The translations under genes and the position numbers were made by a program. DNA of 48,447 nt from Fibrobacteria bacterium (GTDB lineage Bacteria; Fibrobacterota; Fibrobacteria; UBA11236; JADFYW01): positions 1 to 48,447 of the forward strand of contig JADFYW010000019.1 in NCBI GenBank assembly GCA_015232855.1. The letters run 5' to 3'. The notes beneath the pieces are model-generated. The model was not told the DNA's origin. It searched no databases and saw only the letters and a program-made list of their open reading frames with translations. Of this stretch, positions 17,951 through 26,385 are shown piece by piece (the stretch's first letter is position 1; the number at the start of each line of letters is the position of its first letter).

Positions 17951-18907
17951 ATGGATATACCAAAAGTTAATGAAAGATGGACCAGCCAGATAAATGAGGT
18001 CACCATTGGTGCCACGGCTGATCAAGGTGGAACTCGTTCTAAAGTTATTACGGTTGGTGGTCAAACCACACTTCCCGGCATGACTTTTGAAGGTGACATC
18101 CCCAATTCTCCGGTTATTGCCGGTTATGTATCTGATGTCGTTCCCGAATGGCCTGATTTTCTTAAAAAGGCAATTGGAAATGAAATAAATTCACCTACCG
18201 AATGGGCCCAGAAATGCGTTCAGGAGTTTGGTTGTGATCTTATCAGTCTTCGTCTAAATGGTGCGGACCCTTCAGGTGATGACAAATCAGCTGCTGATTG
18301 TGCAAAAGTTGTAGAAAATGTTCTTAAGGCCGTAGATGTACCTCTTATTATCTGGGGATGCGGTGATGATGATAAAGATGCTATTGTTTTACAGGACTGC
18401 TCCGCCGTAGTAAAAGGCGAAAATTGTTTGATTGGTTCTGCAAAAGAAAGTAACTACAAAACTATTGTAGCTATCTGCAAAGCGGATAATCATAAAATTA
18501 TCTCTGAAGCACCCGTTGATATTAACATTGGTAAACAGGTGAATATTCTGTTGCAGGATGCCGGTTATGATCTTAAGGATGTGGTTATGTTTCAGACTAC
18601 AGCCGCTCTGGGTTATGGTCTTGACTATGTGTATACTATCCTTGAAAGAGCCCGTATGACAGGCCTTAAAGGCGATAAACTTATGGCTGGCCCTCAGCTT
18701 GCTGATGTAGGTGGCGAAGTTTGGCGTATTAAAGACGCTGTAGCAAGTGAAGAAATACTCCCTGGTTGGGGTGATCCTGAACGACGTGGCCCGAGCTGGG
18801 AAGCTGCTTGTGCTGCGGATTATTTGCAGGCTGGTGCTGATATTCTTGTAATGAGCCATCCCAGCGCTATTAAAACAATTCAAGAAACTATAACCCAGAT
18901 TGCTTAA
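17951..18907 (+). CDS. acsD: Corrinoid iron-sulfur protein small subunit
   Basis: A 318-aa TIM-barrel protein of the AcsD/CdhD family, with characteristic stretches such as TIGATADQGGTRSKVITVGG, GCDLISLRLNGADPSG, VPLIIWGCGDDDKD and LMAGPQLADVGGEVWR. It is the heterodimer partner of AcsC and forms part of the cap around the cobamide. It starts one base after the preceding ATPase gene with GGAGG overlapping that gene's end, and is followed by acsE after 15 bases, so the three are co-transcribed. Confidence 0.96.
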   Translation: MDIPKVNERWTSQINEVTIGATADQGGTRSKVITVGGQTTLPGMTFEGDIPNSPVIAGYVSDVVPEWPDFLKKAIGNEINSPTEWAQKCVQEFGCDLISLRLNGADPSGDDKSAADCAKVVENVLKAVDVPLIIWGCGDDDKDAIVLQDCSAVVKGENCLIGSAKESNYKTIVAICKADNHKIISEAPVDINIGKQVNILLQDAGYDLKDVVMFQTTAALGYGLDYVYTILERARMTGLKGDKLMAGPQLADVGGEVWRIKDAVASEEILPGWGDPERRGPSWEAACAADYLQAGADILVMSHPSAIKTIQETITQIA

Positions 18908-18922
18908 TCGAAGGAGAAATAA

Positions 18923-19705
18923 ATGATTTTAATAGGTGAGAGAATCAATGCCGGCTTCAAAGACATTAAAGAAGCCATTATAAATAAAGACCCTGACCCC
19001 ATTAGAGAATGGGCTCAGAAACAGACTGAAAAAGGAGCTACCTATCTGGATGTTAATATGGGTACCGCTTCTGCTAATCCCGATGACTTCCTGTGGATGA
19101 TTGATACAGTTCAAAACGAAGTGGAAACTCCGATTTGTCTTGATAATAACAAGCTGAATGTACAAAAGCTTGCTATTCCAACCTGTAAAAAACCTCCTCT
19201 GGTTAATTCTGTTTTAGCAATTGACGAAAAGATGGATGAGATTTTCCCTACCGTTGCAGAATACAATGCCTCAATCATTGGGCTTTCTCAGGATGCGGGC
19301 GGTAGTCCTAAAAATGCTGACGATCGTATGGTACAGGCAGGCAATGTATTCGCTAAGGCAATGGAACATGGACTTGATCCTGATCAGCTCTTTTTGGATC
19401 CAATAGTAATGCCTCTAAAGTTTATGCAAGAGCAGGCTCCTGAAATCTTAAAAGCTGCAGGGCAGTATACCTTGTTCAGCGATCCTTCTCCTCATATTGT
19501 ATGTGGTCTCAGTAATATTTCTAATGGTGCGAAGAATAAGAGCCTTATGGACAGGACTTTTATCACTATGCTTATCGCAAATGGCGCTGACGCTGCTATT
19601 CTTGATGTTATGGATGATGAACTGGTTAACGCTATTCTTACAGCCGAACTCATGATGAATCGTGGCATCTATGCTGATTCATACATAGAGGCTTTTAGAG
19701 GATAA
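18923..19705 (+). CDS. acsE: Methyltetrahydrofolate:corrinoid iron-sulfur protein methyltransferase
   Basis: A 260-aa pterin-binding-fold methyltransferase, the usual length for AcsE. It transfers the methyl group from methyl-THF to Co(I) of AcsCD. Visible family features are LIGERINAGFKDI at the N-terminus, YLDVNMGTA, ICLDNNK, PLVNSVLA, QLFLDPIVMPL and the conserved CGLSNISNGA loop. The ribosome binding site is AAGGAG. It is the last gene of the cluster: a strong intrinsic terminator begins 20 bases after its stop. Confidence 0.97.
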   Translation: MILIGERINAGFKDIKEAIINKDPDPIREWAQKQTEKGATYLDVNMGTASANPDDFLWMIDTVQNEVETPICLDNNKLNVQKLAIPTCKKPPLVNSVLAIDEKMDEIFPTVAEYNASIIGLSQDAGGSPKNADDRMVQAGNVFAKAMEHGLDPDQLFLDPIVMPLKFMQEQAPEILKAAGQYTLFSDPSPHIVCGLSNISNGAKNKSLMDRTFITMLIANGADAAILDVMDDELVNAILTAELMMNRGIYADSYIEAFRG

Positions 19706-19724
19706 TCCTTAATTGTTTTCCATT

Positions 19725-19758
19725 AAGCCCTCTTTCTTTTATGAAAGAGGGCTTTTTT
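19725..19758 (+). terminator. Intrinsic terminator of the Wood-Ljungdahl operon
   Basis: A perfect 12-bp stem (AAGCCCTCTTTC / GAAAGAGGGCTT) with a 6-base loop is followed by a T run. It lies 20 bases beyond the acsE stop. Confidence 0.9.
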
Positions 19759-19859
19759 ATTGGCTATAGATTAACAAACAAGGATATGTATACCAATACC
19801 TTTGGTTTTAAGTAAATAGTTTGTTGAATTGGTTTACATTATATTTAAGAACCAGTACA

Positions 19860-20071
19860 CGTCACTTCGAGTAGGCCAGACCTGCAACGGCATAGCGTAG
19901 CGAAGCCGTGAAGGCCGTATCGAGAAGTCACCATAGCAGCTATCTATTATAACGTTTTTCAATTCACGAGAATACAAAACACCTCAAGAATACAATTATA
20001 TAAAAAGTTGATTCCAGAAAGCTATTATGGTGACTTCTCGATACGACCCTATAGGTCTACTCGAAGTGACG
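19860..20071. repeat. About 210-bp inverted-repeat element (CGTCACTTCGAGTAG family) in a 537-base gene-free stretch
   Basis: The gap 19706-20242 holds the acsE terminator and this element. The left arm starts CGTCACTTCGAGTAGG and contains CGTATCGAGAAGTCACCATAG; the right arm (from about 20022) mirrors it, ending CTCGAAGTGACG. The left arm has an extra small hairpin (ACGGC...GCCGT) that the right arm lacks. There is no open frame inside. Similar CACTTCGAG...CGAGAAGTC repeats are, to my knowledge, common in Bacteroidota-type genomes. The rest of the gap is AT-rich, and I see no other feature in it. Confidence 0.75.
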
Positions 20072-20242
20072 GGCATCGGTTTTATCAAAACAATCTCTTA
20101 ACTAAATAACCTTGACTCATCAGTTACTATTGGAAATTGTTGGTAATGAATGCTAATTTTTATGGGTAAGCTTGATTTAATTATAAAGGGAAATAAATAA
20201 TAATTTCTAATATTACTTTTACTAACCAGGAACGTATTCTAG

Positions 20243-21043
20243 ATGAAAATTCTCATTCTTCGCAGTAGCCAAAATCTGAATGATGGTCCATGGACGCCTT
20301 ATTCTGTAACGGTGGATACCGCTTATGCTGAGAGAGTAATTGGGCATTTAACAGATAAAGGTGATTATTGCCGTGCTTGTCAGGACAAATGTATTGCCTG
20401 CAGGCGTAAATATGAACTTGATTTTTCCGAACACCTTGCCGGGATAATTGACTTTCCCTCAGTGTTGCCGGTTATGCTTGATGATCCCGAAGAGTATTTG
20501 CCAGATACGGTTCCCAGTCATGATGTCGCTGTAATTATTGCGGTTAATGAAGAAATAGTACTGTCTTTTGTTCAGCAATTTTCTGCTTCAAAAGGTATTA
20601 TAATTCCCATTGAAAGAAGTGATGTAATTACTCCTAATTATATACAAAAAATCAGGAAAGTATGTGAAGATAAGGGTATTGTAGTCGCTTTTCCCAAACC
20701 ATTCTGCTCTTTTGCTCCGGAAAATGGGGTGTTGAAAGAATTTCAGAAAATTTTCAAAATAGGTTTGCCTGAAGTTGAATATACGATTGAAGATAATGTC
20801 ATTAAAAAAGCAAAGGTTAAAGTGAGTGCGCCTTGCGGAGCAACCTATTTTACCTGTCGTGGTTTGATTGGAAAGCACATTGATGACGATTTGCAGTTTA
20901 TTATTGATAAGCAAATAAGCGCGTACCCCTGTACCGCTGACCATGCGGTAGACCGGGAATTTAATGATTCCATCACCCATGAAGCCGTGAAAAGGCAAAG
21001 AATTATTTTACAAAAACTCAAACAAAAATTTCATAATCAATGA
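20243..21043 (+). CDS. DUF166-like cysteine-containing protein
   Basis: A 266-aa cytoplasmic protein. An early CRACQDKCIACRRK cysteine cluster (about residues 44-54), a conserved SAPCGATYFTCRGLIG region and a late YPCTADHA motif recall DUF166, a family known mainly from methanogenic archaea and some anaerobic bacteria and sometimes annotated as thymidylate-synthase-like without good support. The cysteines could bind a metal or Fe-S cluster. It leads a four-gene + strand set (28-base gap to the SDR gene) that ends in two carboxynorspermidine genes. It follows the acs operon after a terminator and a repeat, so it is probably transcribed separately. Function is unknown. Confidence 0.65.
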   Translation: MKILILRSSQNLNDGPWTPYSVTVDTAYAERVIGHLTDKGDYCRACQDKCIACRRKYELDFSEHLAGIIDFPSVLPVMLDDPEEYLPDTVPSHDVAVIIAVNEEIVLSFVQQFSASKGIIIPIERSDVITPNYIQKIRKVCEDKGIVVAFPKPFCSFAPENGVLKEFQKIFKIGLPEVEYTIEDNVIKKAKVKVSAPCGATYFTCRGLIGKHIDDDLQFIIDKQISAYPCTADHAVDREFNDSITHEAVKRQRIILQKLKQKFHNQ

Positions 21044-21071
21044 TTTATACCATAGAGGTTAGGACTTTTTA

Positions 21072-21986
21072 ATGTTATCATCAATAAATAAAAAAATAGA
21101 ATCTCTCGATTTTTTAAAAGAATCCCGTATACTGGTGACAGGGATAACCTCTATTCATGGATGGCCGATATTTTCCTTTTTTAGAGAATTTATGCCCGTT
21201 GAGCAGTTACTTGGTATTCAACCACCAGAAGTGAGTGATGTTAAAGGTGATAATGTTCGTTCCTGCTGTATTACTGATAGAGCTGCTTTTGAAAAAATAA
21301 AAAAAGAATTTAATCCTACACATCTCATTCACTGCGGTGGGGTCTGTGATCTCGATGTATGTGAAGAAAGACCTGATTGGGCAAAGCAGATTAATGGAGA
21401 CGGGGCAAAGAACCTTACTGAAATGTTTGGTGAGGACTGTTTCGTTGTTTATGTTAGCAGTGATTTGGTTTTTTCCGGAGAGAATCCTCCTGAAGGAGGG
21501 TATACCGAGGATTGTCTCACTGACCCGGTAAGTGAGGTGGGGAAAAGTTATGTGCAGGCTGAAGAAGAAATAAAAGCCTGTAAACATTATGCAATAGTTC
21601 GGGTAGCCTTGCCCCTTGGTGACTCGGTGCAGGGGAAAAAGGGCGCTGTGGATTGGATTACCAGTAGATTTGAAAAAGACCGGCCTGTAACACTTTTTTT
21701 TGATGAAGTAAGAAGCTGCATATCTTGTGCTGAAATCGGGCCTGTTATAACCCAAATACTGGCACATAAACTGACTGGTCTTTTCCATTTAGGAGGGGAC
21801 GAGCCCTGGACCCTCTATGAAATCGGTGAATATGTATTAAATACCGGGGGTTTTAAAGCTGAGCTATTGAAGGGGATGTACCGGGAAGATGAACAAGATG
21901 GTCCTCCCAGGATAGGGAACGTTTCACTAAATTCTCATAAATTAAATTCACTTTTAAAAATTGTTGAACCTGACAAAAAGGAATGA
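21072..21986 (+). CDS. RmlD-like SDR-fold protein lacking the catalytic Tyr and Lys
   Basis: A 304-aa extended short-chain dehydrogenase-like protein related to dTDP-4-dehydrorhamnose reductase (RmlD) and to the regulatory MAT2B-type proteins. The Rossmann entry is VTGITSIHGWP (about 22-32), then THLIHCGGVCDLDVCEE and VVYVSSDLVFSG, and the C-terminal half follows RmlD (GLFHLGGDEPWTLYEIGEYV). Where active members have YxxxK, this protein reads V156-G-K-S-Y160, so both catalytic residues are replaced. It is therefore more likely a binding or regulatory protein than a normal reductase. Its stop nearly overlaps the next gene, a carboxynorspermidine synthase homologue, which suggests coupled expression. 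Confidence 0.8.
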   Translation: MLSSINKKIESLDFLKESRILVTGITSIHGWPIFSFFREFMPVEQLLGIQPPEVSDVKGDNVRSCCITDRAAFEKIKKEFNPTHLIHCGGVCDLDVCEERPDWAKQINGDGAKNLTEMFGEDCFVVYVSSDLVFSGENPPEGGYTEDCLTDPVSEVGKSYVQAEEEIKACKHYAIVRVALPLGDSVQGKKGAVDWITSRFEKDRPVTLFFDEVRSCISCAEIGPVITQILAHKLTGLFHLGGDEPWTLYEIGEYVLNTGGFKAELLKGMYREDEQDGPPRIGNVSLNSHKLNSLLKIVEPDKKE

Positions 21987-21991
21987 ACCAG

Positions 21992-23188
21992 ATGAACAAA
22001 GTCCTTATAATTGGCGCTGGTGGGGTAGGGAGTGTTGTTGCGCACAAATGCGCTTCGGTACCTGATGTATTTAATGACATCATGCTGGCAAGTCGAACCA
22101 TCTCAAAATGTGATGCTATTGCGCATAATATCGGAAAAGATAACATTCAAACTGCACAAGTGGACGCAGATGATGTACCTGAACTGGTGTCCCTCATAAA
22201 GACATATCAGCCTTCATTAATAATTAATGTAGCGTTGCCTTATCAAGACCTGCATATCATGGATGCATGCCTGGAGACCGGAATAGATTATCTTGATACC
22301 GCGAATTATGAGCCATTGGAAGAAGCAAAATTCGAATATAAGTGGCAATGGGGATATCAGGAACGTTTTAAAGACAAGGGAATAATGGCCCTGTTAGGGA
22401 GTGGGTTTGACCCCGGTGTTACCAATGTATTTACAGCTTATGCTGCAAAACATCATTTTGACGAACTACATACTCTTGATATTGTTGATTGTAATGCGGG
22501 GGATCATGGAAAAGCTTTTGCCACCAATTTCAACCCTGAAATTAACATACGGGAAATTACCCAGAAAGGGAAGTATTATAAAGATGAAAACTGGATTGAA
22601 ATCCCTCCTCATTCAATCAAAAAAGATTTGCATTACCCACATATAGGGCCCCGACCCTCATACCTTATCTATCACGAAGAACTCGAATCACTCGTAAAAC
22701 ATTTCCCAACCATTACGCAAGCCCGGTTCTGGATGACTTTTTCAGAAGAATATTTAACCCATCTCCGGGTAATTCAAAATATCGGTATGGCAGGTATTGA
22801 GCCTGTGAGTTATGAGGGCAGGGAAATTGTTCCCCTCCAGTTCCTCAAAGCGGTATTACCGGACCCTGGTTCTTTAGGAGAAAATTATGAAGGTGAAACT
22901 TCAATTGGCTGCCGTATAAAGGGTGTAAAAGATGGCCTTGAGAAGACCTATTATGTCTATAATAACTGTAGTCATCAGGAAGCCTATAAAGAAACTGGTG
23001 CCCAGGGTGTTTCTTATACCACAGGAGTACCTGCTATGATAGGGGCTAAGATGATACTGGAAAAGAAGTGGGGAGGCAAAGGGGTTTTTAATATGGAGCA
23101 GTTTGACCCGGACCCTTTTATGGATGATCTCAATAGATATGGACTTCCCTGGGAAGAAAAAATAGATGTTGATTTGGAAGTTGATTAA
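21992..23188 (+). CDS. Carboxynorspermidine synthase (saccharopine dehydrogenase family)
   Basis: About 398 aa. The N-terminal Rossmann motif is VLIIGAGGVGSVVAHKCA; later segments DYLDTANYEP, GSGFDPGVTNVFTAY and TGVPAMIGAKMI are typical of carboxynorspermidine (carboxyspermidine) dehydrogenases. The enzyme condenses aspartate semialdehyde with diaminopropane or putrescine and reduces the product with NADPH. I chose the ATG at 21992 because AAGGA lies 9 bases before it; the in-frame ATG at 21983 abuts that site directly. The decarboxylase for its product follows 92 bases downstream, making saccharopine or lysine metabolism much less likely. Confidence 0.9.
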   Translation: MNKVLIIGAGGVGSVVAHKCASVPDVFNDIMLASRTISKCDAIAHNIGKDNIQTAQVDADDVPELVSLIKTYQPSLIINVALPYQDLHIMDACLETGIDYLDTANYEPLEEAKFEYKWQWGYQERFKDKGIMALLGSGFDPGVTNVFTAYAAKHHFDELHTLDIVDCNAGDHGKAFATNFNPEINIREITQKGKYYKDENWIEIPPHSIKKDLHYPHIGPRPSYLIYHEELESLVKHFPTITQARFWMTFSEEYLTHLRVIQNIGMAGIEPVSYEGREIVPLQFLKAVLPDPGSLGENYEGETSIGCRIKGVKDGLEKTYYVYNNCSHQEAYKETGAQGVSYTTGVPAMIGAKMILEKKWGGKGVFNMEQFDPDPFMDDLNRYGLPWEEKIDVDLEVD

Positions 23189-23280
23189 GTTTGGAAGATT
23201 ACTGGACTTCTTTTTCTGAAAGCTCATACCAAAAACTTCTAAAATCTTAAATCAAGTATCAAAAGCAGTATAAATAAATT

Positions 23281-24414
23281 ATGAATATTCCACTTAATAC
23301 CTTACCTTCTCCTTGCTTTGTTTTGGATGAAAAAATTCTTTTGTGGAATCTTGATGTTCTGGAAGAAGTGCGGGACCGAGCCGGGATTACGATTATTCCC
23401 GCTCTTAAAGGTTTCGCCATGTGGAAGACTTTTCCTGAAATTAAAAAACGTTTCCAAGGCGCTGCGGTGAGTTCTTTACATGAGACTTTGCTTTGTAAAG
23501 ACGAATTGGGTGTAAAAAGTTTTGCTTATGCTCCGGTTTATAAAGAGGTGGAGATTGATACCATTCTCAAACTTTCTTCTCATATTAGCTTTAACTCTTT
23601 GGGGCAATGGGAACTCTTTCGGGAAAAATTGCATCGGTTTCCCGATGTATCTGCTGGTATTCGGGTAAACCCGGGGTTTTCACCCGTAGAAACAGATTTA
23701 TATAATCCTTGTGTAGATGGCTCCCGGCTTGGTGTGTCTTTTGACGCACTTAACGATGCGATGCCTGAAGGGCTGGAGGGAATCCATATACATTCTCTTT
23801 GTGAGTCGGGATTTGATCATCTGGCAGAACTCATTACGATCATAGAGAAAAAAGGAAAAAAGTTTTTATCACAGATCAAATGGCTGAATCTTGGAGGGGG
23901 ACATCTGATGACCCGTTCTGGTTATGATAAGGAAGGCCTGATAAATTTACTGAAAAGATTAAAATTAAACTATGACATAGAGATCATTCTGGAACCTGGA
24001 TCAGCCTTTGCCTGGCGGGCCGGATACCTTGTCGCAACCGTACTTGATATTGTGGAACATACCGGAATTCAAACAGCGATGCTGGATACCTCATTTGCGG
24101 CCCATATGCCTGATTGCCTCGAAATGCCATACCAGCCTGATGTAATTGGTGCCACTAAAGGTTCTGGCAATTACCAGTATCGGCTTGGTGGCAACAGCTG
24201 CCTGGCGGGGGATTATATAGGGATGTATGGGTTTGAGGCTCCCTTGAAGGTTGGCGATAAGCTTGTATTTGGGGATATGATGCATTATACCATGGTTAAG
24301 ACCAATCATTTTAATGGAGTGGCTCATCCTTCAATTGGCATTCTGCATACAAATGGTGAGTTTGAACTCTGGCGGGAATTTGGCTATGAAGACTATAAAA
24401 ACAGACTATCATAA
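23281..24414 (+). CDS. nspC: Carboxynorspermidine decarboxylase
   Basis: A 377-aa PLP-dependent decarboxylase of the alanine racemase fold. The PLP lysine is in IIPALKGFAMW (K43); other family marks are HSLCESGFDHL, WLNLGGGHLMTRSGYD, DTSFAAHMPDCLEMPY and GGNSCLAGDYIGMYGF. It converts carboxynorspermidine or carboxyspermidine to norspermidine or spermidine. The usual EPGEA phosphate-site segment reads EPGSA here. It is paired with the synthase at 21992, so the two complete the alternative spermidine/norspermidine route. Which triamine is made cannot be told from sequence alone. Confidence 0.93.
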   Translation: MNIPLNTLPSPCFVLDEKILLWNLDVLEEVRDRAGITIIPALKGFAMWKTFPEIKKRFQGAAVSSLHETLLCKDELGVKSFAYAPVYKEVEIDTILKLSSHISFNSLGQWELFREKLHRFPDVSAGIRVNPGFSPVETDLYNPCVDGSRLGVSFDALNDAMPEGLEGIHIHSLCESGFDHLAELITIIEKKGKKFLSQIKWLNLGGGHLMTRSGYDKEGLINLLKRLKLNYDIEIILEPGSAFAWRAGYLVATVLDIVEHTGIQTAMLDTSFAAHMPDCLEMPYQPDVIGATKGSGNYQYRLGGNSCLAGDYIGMYGFEAPLKVGDKLVFGDMMHYTMVKTNHFNGVAHPSIGILHTNGEFELWREFGYEDYKNRLS

Positions 24415-24502
24415 CACAATGCTAATTATTGTTCGTTTGGCCAGATAAATCCAATATTACCAGAGAAATATGCTTGTTTTACCAAGGTTTCCAAGGTAAT
24501 TT

Positions 24503-25609
24503 ATGCCTATGAAACGATTCCTTTTTTTGATGACTGGCTTATGGCTGACAGTTACACAAGTGTCTGCCTATAGAGAAATTTCTGCTGATACACTTCAGAC
24601 CTGGATGACCATTGGGACGAAGATTCCTTTTATCATGCTGGATGTTCGGGGTGGGGCAGATGAAATTATTGCAAATGATTCTTGTTATCCCTATTTTATT
24701 TCGTCCTCACGTACTGTGATTGAGGGAGAAATGCAAAAAGTTCCCAAAAACATTCCTTTGGTTGTCACCTGTTACTCAGGGGCAACCAGTGCTATGGTAT
24801 CAGGAATCCTTGATGAATTAGGGTATATGGTATATAACCTGCTTGGAGGTATTTCATCCTGGACCTATACCACCCGGTCTTCAAGTTTAGCAAAACCCCT
24901 GTCAAGTTTACCGGAGCTATCCATGGATCCTCATCCTGCATTTTCTGGTTTCACCAATATAGGTTATGATACTCTAACCACCTGGATGACCCGGGGAACG
25001 TTGTTTCCTTTTATCCTGTTAGACATACGTGATGTATCGGAACTTACAACGGTAATTGGAAACGATAGCTGTAGACCCTATAATTTATCGTGGAACCAGG
25101 GAAAATTAGCCTCAAACACAGGTAATCTACCAAAAGATACGGCAATTATTCTTTATTGCCGTTCCGGGAATAGAAGTGCATATGCTTCTGCTTTTTTGAA
25201 AGGGCAGGGGCTGACCAAAATATATAATCTGATTGGTGGTATTACACTCTGGCCGAGCTCTACCATTGCAGGCAATAAAATCAGAGCTTTAAGTGAATTA
25301 CCTGCTCCGTCTATGGATGCGAATCCAAATCCATCAGCAGTACAAAAGCGGGATATTAATTCCAGGAACTTTTTGATTTCCCTAAGTCGGATAAATGGCA
25401 CAAACATAATTATCAGACAAACAAATATTTCCAAAGCCGCTATTGATAAAGTTAATATCTATAACATAAACGGAACCCTGTCTCAAAGCTGGGATGATCC
25501 ATTCAGTGGCAGGGACCAACTCAGCATAAACCTGTCAAGCACCGGAGTATATCTGGTGGGAGTTTATTTTAACGACAGGCAGCGGTATTTTCCCGTAATT
25601 GCAAGATAG
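24503..25609 (+). CDS. Secreted tandem-rhodanese protein with T9SS-like C-terminal domain
   Basis: A 368-aa protein with an N-terminal signal peptide (MKRFLFLMTGLWLTVTQVSA, cleavage near residue 22). Two rhodanese domains follow, about 25-125 and 155-255, each with an active-site cysteine: C90 in VVTCYSGATSAMVSG and C219 in ILYCRSGNRSAYASA. Both carry LDVRG/LDIRD-type entry strands. The last 75 residues (VNIYNINGTLSQSW ... LSSTGVYLVGVYF) resemble the Ig-like type A sorting domain used by type IX secretion in FCB bacteria. It would act outside the cytoplasm on sulfane sulfur or as a sulfur carrier. The T9SS reading is an inference from pattern only. Confidence 0.8.
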   Translation: MPMKRFLFLMTGLWLTVTQVSAYREISADTLQTWMTIGTKIPFIMLDVRGGADEIIANDSCYPYFISSSRTVIEGEMQKVPKNIPLVVTCYSGATSAMVSGILDELGYMVYNLLGGISSWTYTTRSSSLAKPLSSLPELSMDPHPAFSGFTNIGYDTLTTWMTRGTLFPFILLDIRDVSELTTVIGNDSCRPYNLSWNQGKLASNTGNLPKDTAIILYCRSGNRSAYASAFLKGQGLTKIYNLIGGITLWPSSTIAGNKIRALSELPAPSMDANPNPSAVQKRDINSRNFLISLSRINGTNIIIRQTNISKAAIDKVNIYNINGTLSQSWDDPFSGRDQLSINLSSTGVYLVGVYFNDRQRYFPVIAR

Positions 25610-25648
25610 CTCCTTTACCTACTCAAGCTGATTATGCCTATATTTTCT

Positions 25649-25672
25649 AAAAAAGCCTGTAAGGTTTTTTTT
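25649..25672 (+). terminator. Intrinsic terminator after the rhodanese gene
   Basis: A short A-rich/CCT stem (AAAAAAGCCT, GTA loop, AGG followed by T9) lies 40 bases after the stop. The A tract on the left makes it potentially bidirectional, serving the transposase gene on the other strand as well. Confidence 0.6.
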
Positions 25673-25674
25673 TA

Positions 25675-25710
25675 TTCACCAACCTGAGGATCTTTCCTCA
25701 GGTTGGTGAA
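25675..25710. repeat. Perfect 16-bp hairpin downstream of the IS200-type transposase gene
   Basis: TTCACCAACCTGAGGA and its exact complement surround TCTT. It lies 60 bases beyond the 3' end of the transposase gene, where IS200/RAYT-type elements often have a structured end, and could be that end. A further small hairpin (TATCCC-TGAA-AGGGATA) lies at about 25742-25757. Confidence 0.6.
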
Positions 25711-25769
25711 GGTATATCGGTAACTCTCTCTTCATCTTCTGATATCCCTGAAAGGGATAATAACAGGTG

Positions 25770-26225
25770 CTAGTCCCAAAGGTATCTTTCATCATACTCA
25801 ATCGCATTCTCTATTAAAAGTTCAATAAGCTCCTCTTTAAAGTACCTTTTGTCATGGTGTGTTTCCTGAGTATCAATGTACCGAATAATAATATCCAGCT
25901 CTTTATATCCAACAGAGAATGCTGCATATCCACCCTGCCATTGAAAGTTGTCATACCCTTCAAAAAACTCTTTTATCCAACGTGAAGATTTTCTTTTTAC
26001 TTCCCCGACCACCTTTGGAATAGTCTGATTTTTTCCCAGGCGTATGAGGGCATGAATATGGTCATCGACACCTCCAACAATGATTGGTTGAGATTCATAT
26101 TGGTTAAAAACATCTGCCATATACCCGTGGAGCTTACACCGGACATCCTTGTTTTTAAGAAAAGGGATACGGTGCTTGGTTGAAAATACGACATGCAAAT
26201 AGATTTTGGTTAGCGATTGGGTCAT
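25770..26225 (-). CDS. tnpA: IS200-like / REP-associated tyrosine (Y1) transposase
   Basis: A 151-aa single-strand-DNA transposase of the HUH/Y1 family. The HUH motif is DDHIHAL (H56, H58) and the likely nucleophile is Y116 in RYIDTQETHH, with Q120 four residues later, as in IS608 TnpA. The C-terminal extension ending EYDERYLWD is typical of domesticated or REP-associated members. The frame is intact. Structured sequences flank it: a nested hairpin region upstream of its start (26287-26379) and a 16-bp hairpin beyond its end. No tnpB accessory gene is present. Confidence 0.92.
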   Translation of the reverse strand: MTQSLTKIYLHVVFSTKHRIPFLKNKDVRCKLHGYMADVFNQYESQPIIVGGVDDHIHALIRLGKNQTIPKVVGEVKRKSSRWIKEFFEGYDNFQWQGGYAAFSVGYKELDIIIRYIDTQETHHDKRYFKEELIELLIENAIEYDERYLWD

Positions 26226-26286
26226 TAGAAGTCCTGTATATTTCCTGTATATTGATAGCTTTTTTAAAGATTATTGCTGCTTTTTT

Positions 26287-26379
26287 ATGGGGGCTTTTCC
26301 CCACCCACGAGGAATGATCCTAGTGGTGGCTTGAAGAAGCCTTTCAGGCTTCACCAAATCCCCCTCCAAAAGCACCCAT
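26287..26379. repeat. Nested hairpin region upstream of the Y1 transposase
   Basis: Outer arms ATGGGGGCTTTT / AAAAGCACCCAT (one mismatch) enclose two hairpins: CCACCCACGAGG...CCTAGTGGTGG (26301-26329, one bulge) and GAAGCCT-TTC-AGGCTTC (26336-26352). It abuts the 3' end of the flavin reductase-like gene. It may be the left end of the transposon or a REP-type target of the transposase. Confidence 0.55.
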
Positions 26380-26385
26380 TAAAAT

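Noticed and set aside
19860..20071. CRISPR array or riboswitch in the long gap after acsE
   Set aside because: There are no regularly spaced direct repeats; the symmetry is one large inverted repeat, and no known riboswitch core is recognisable.
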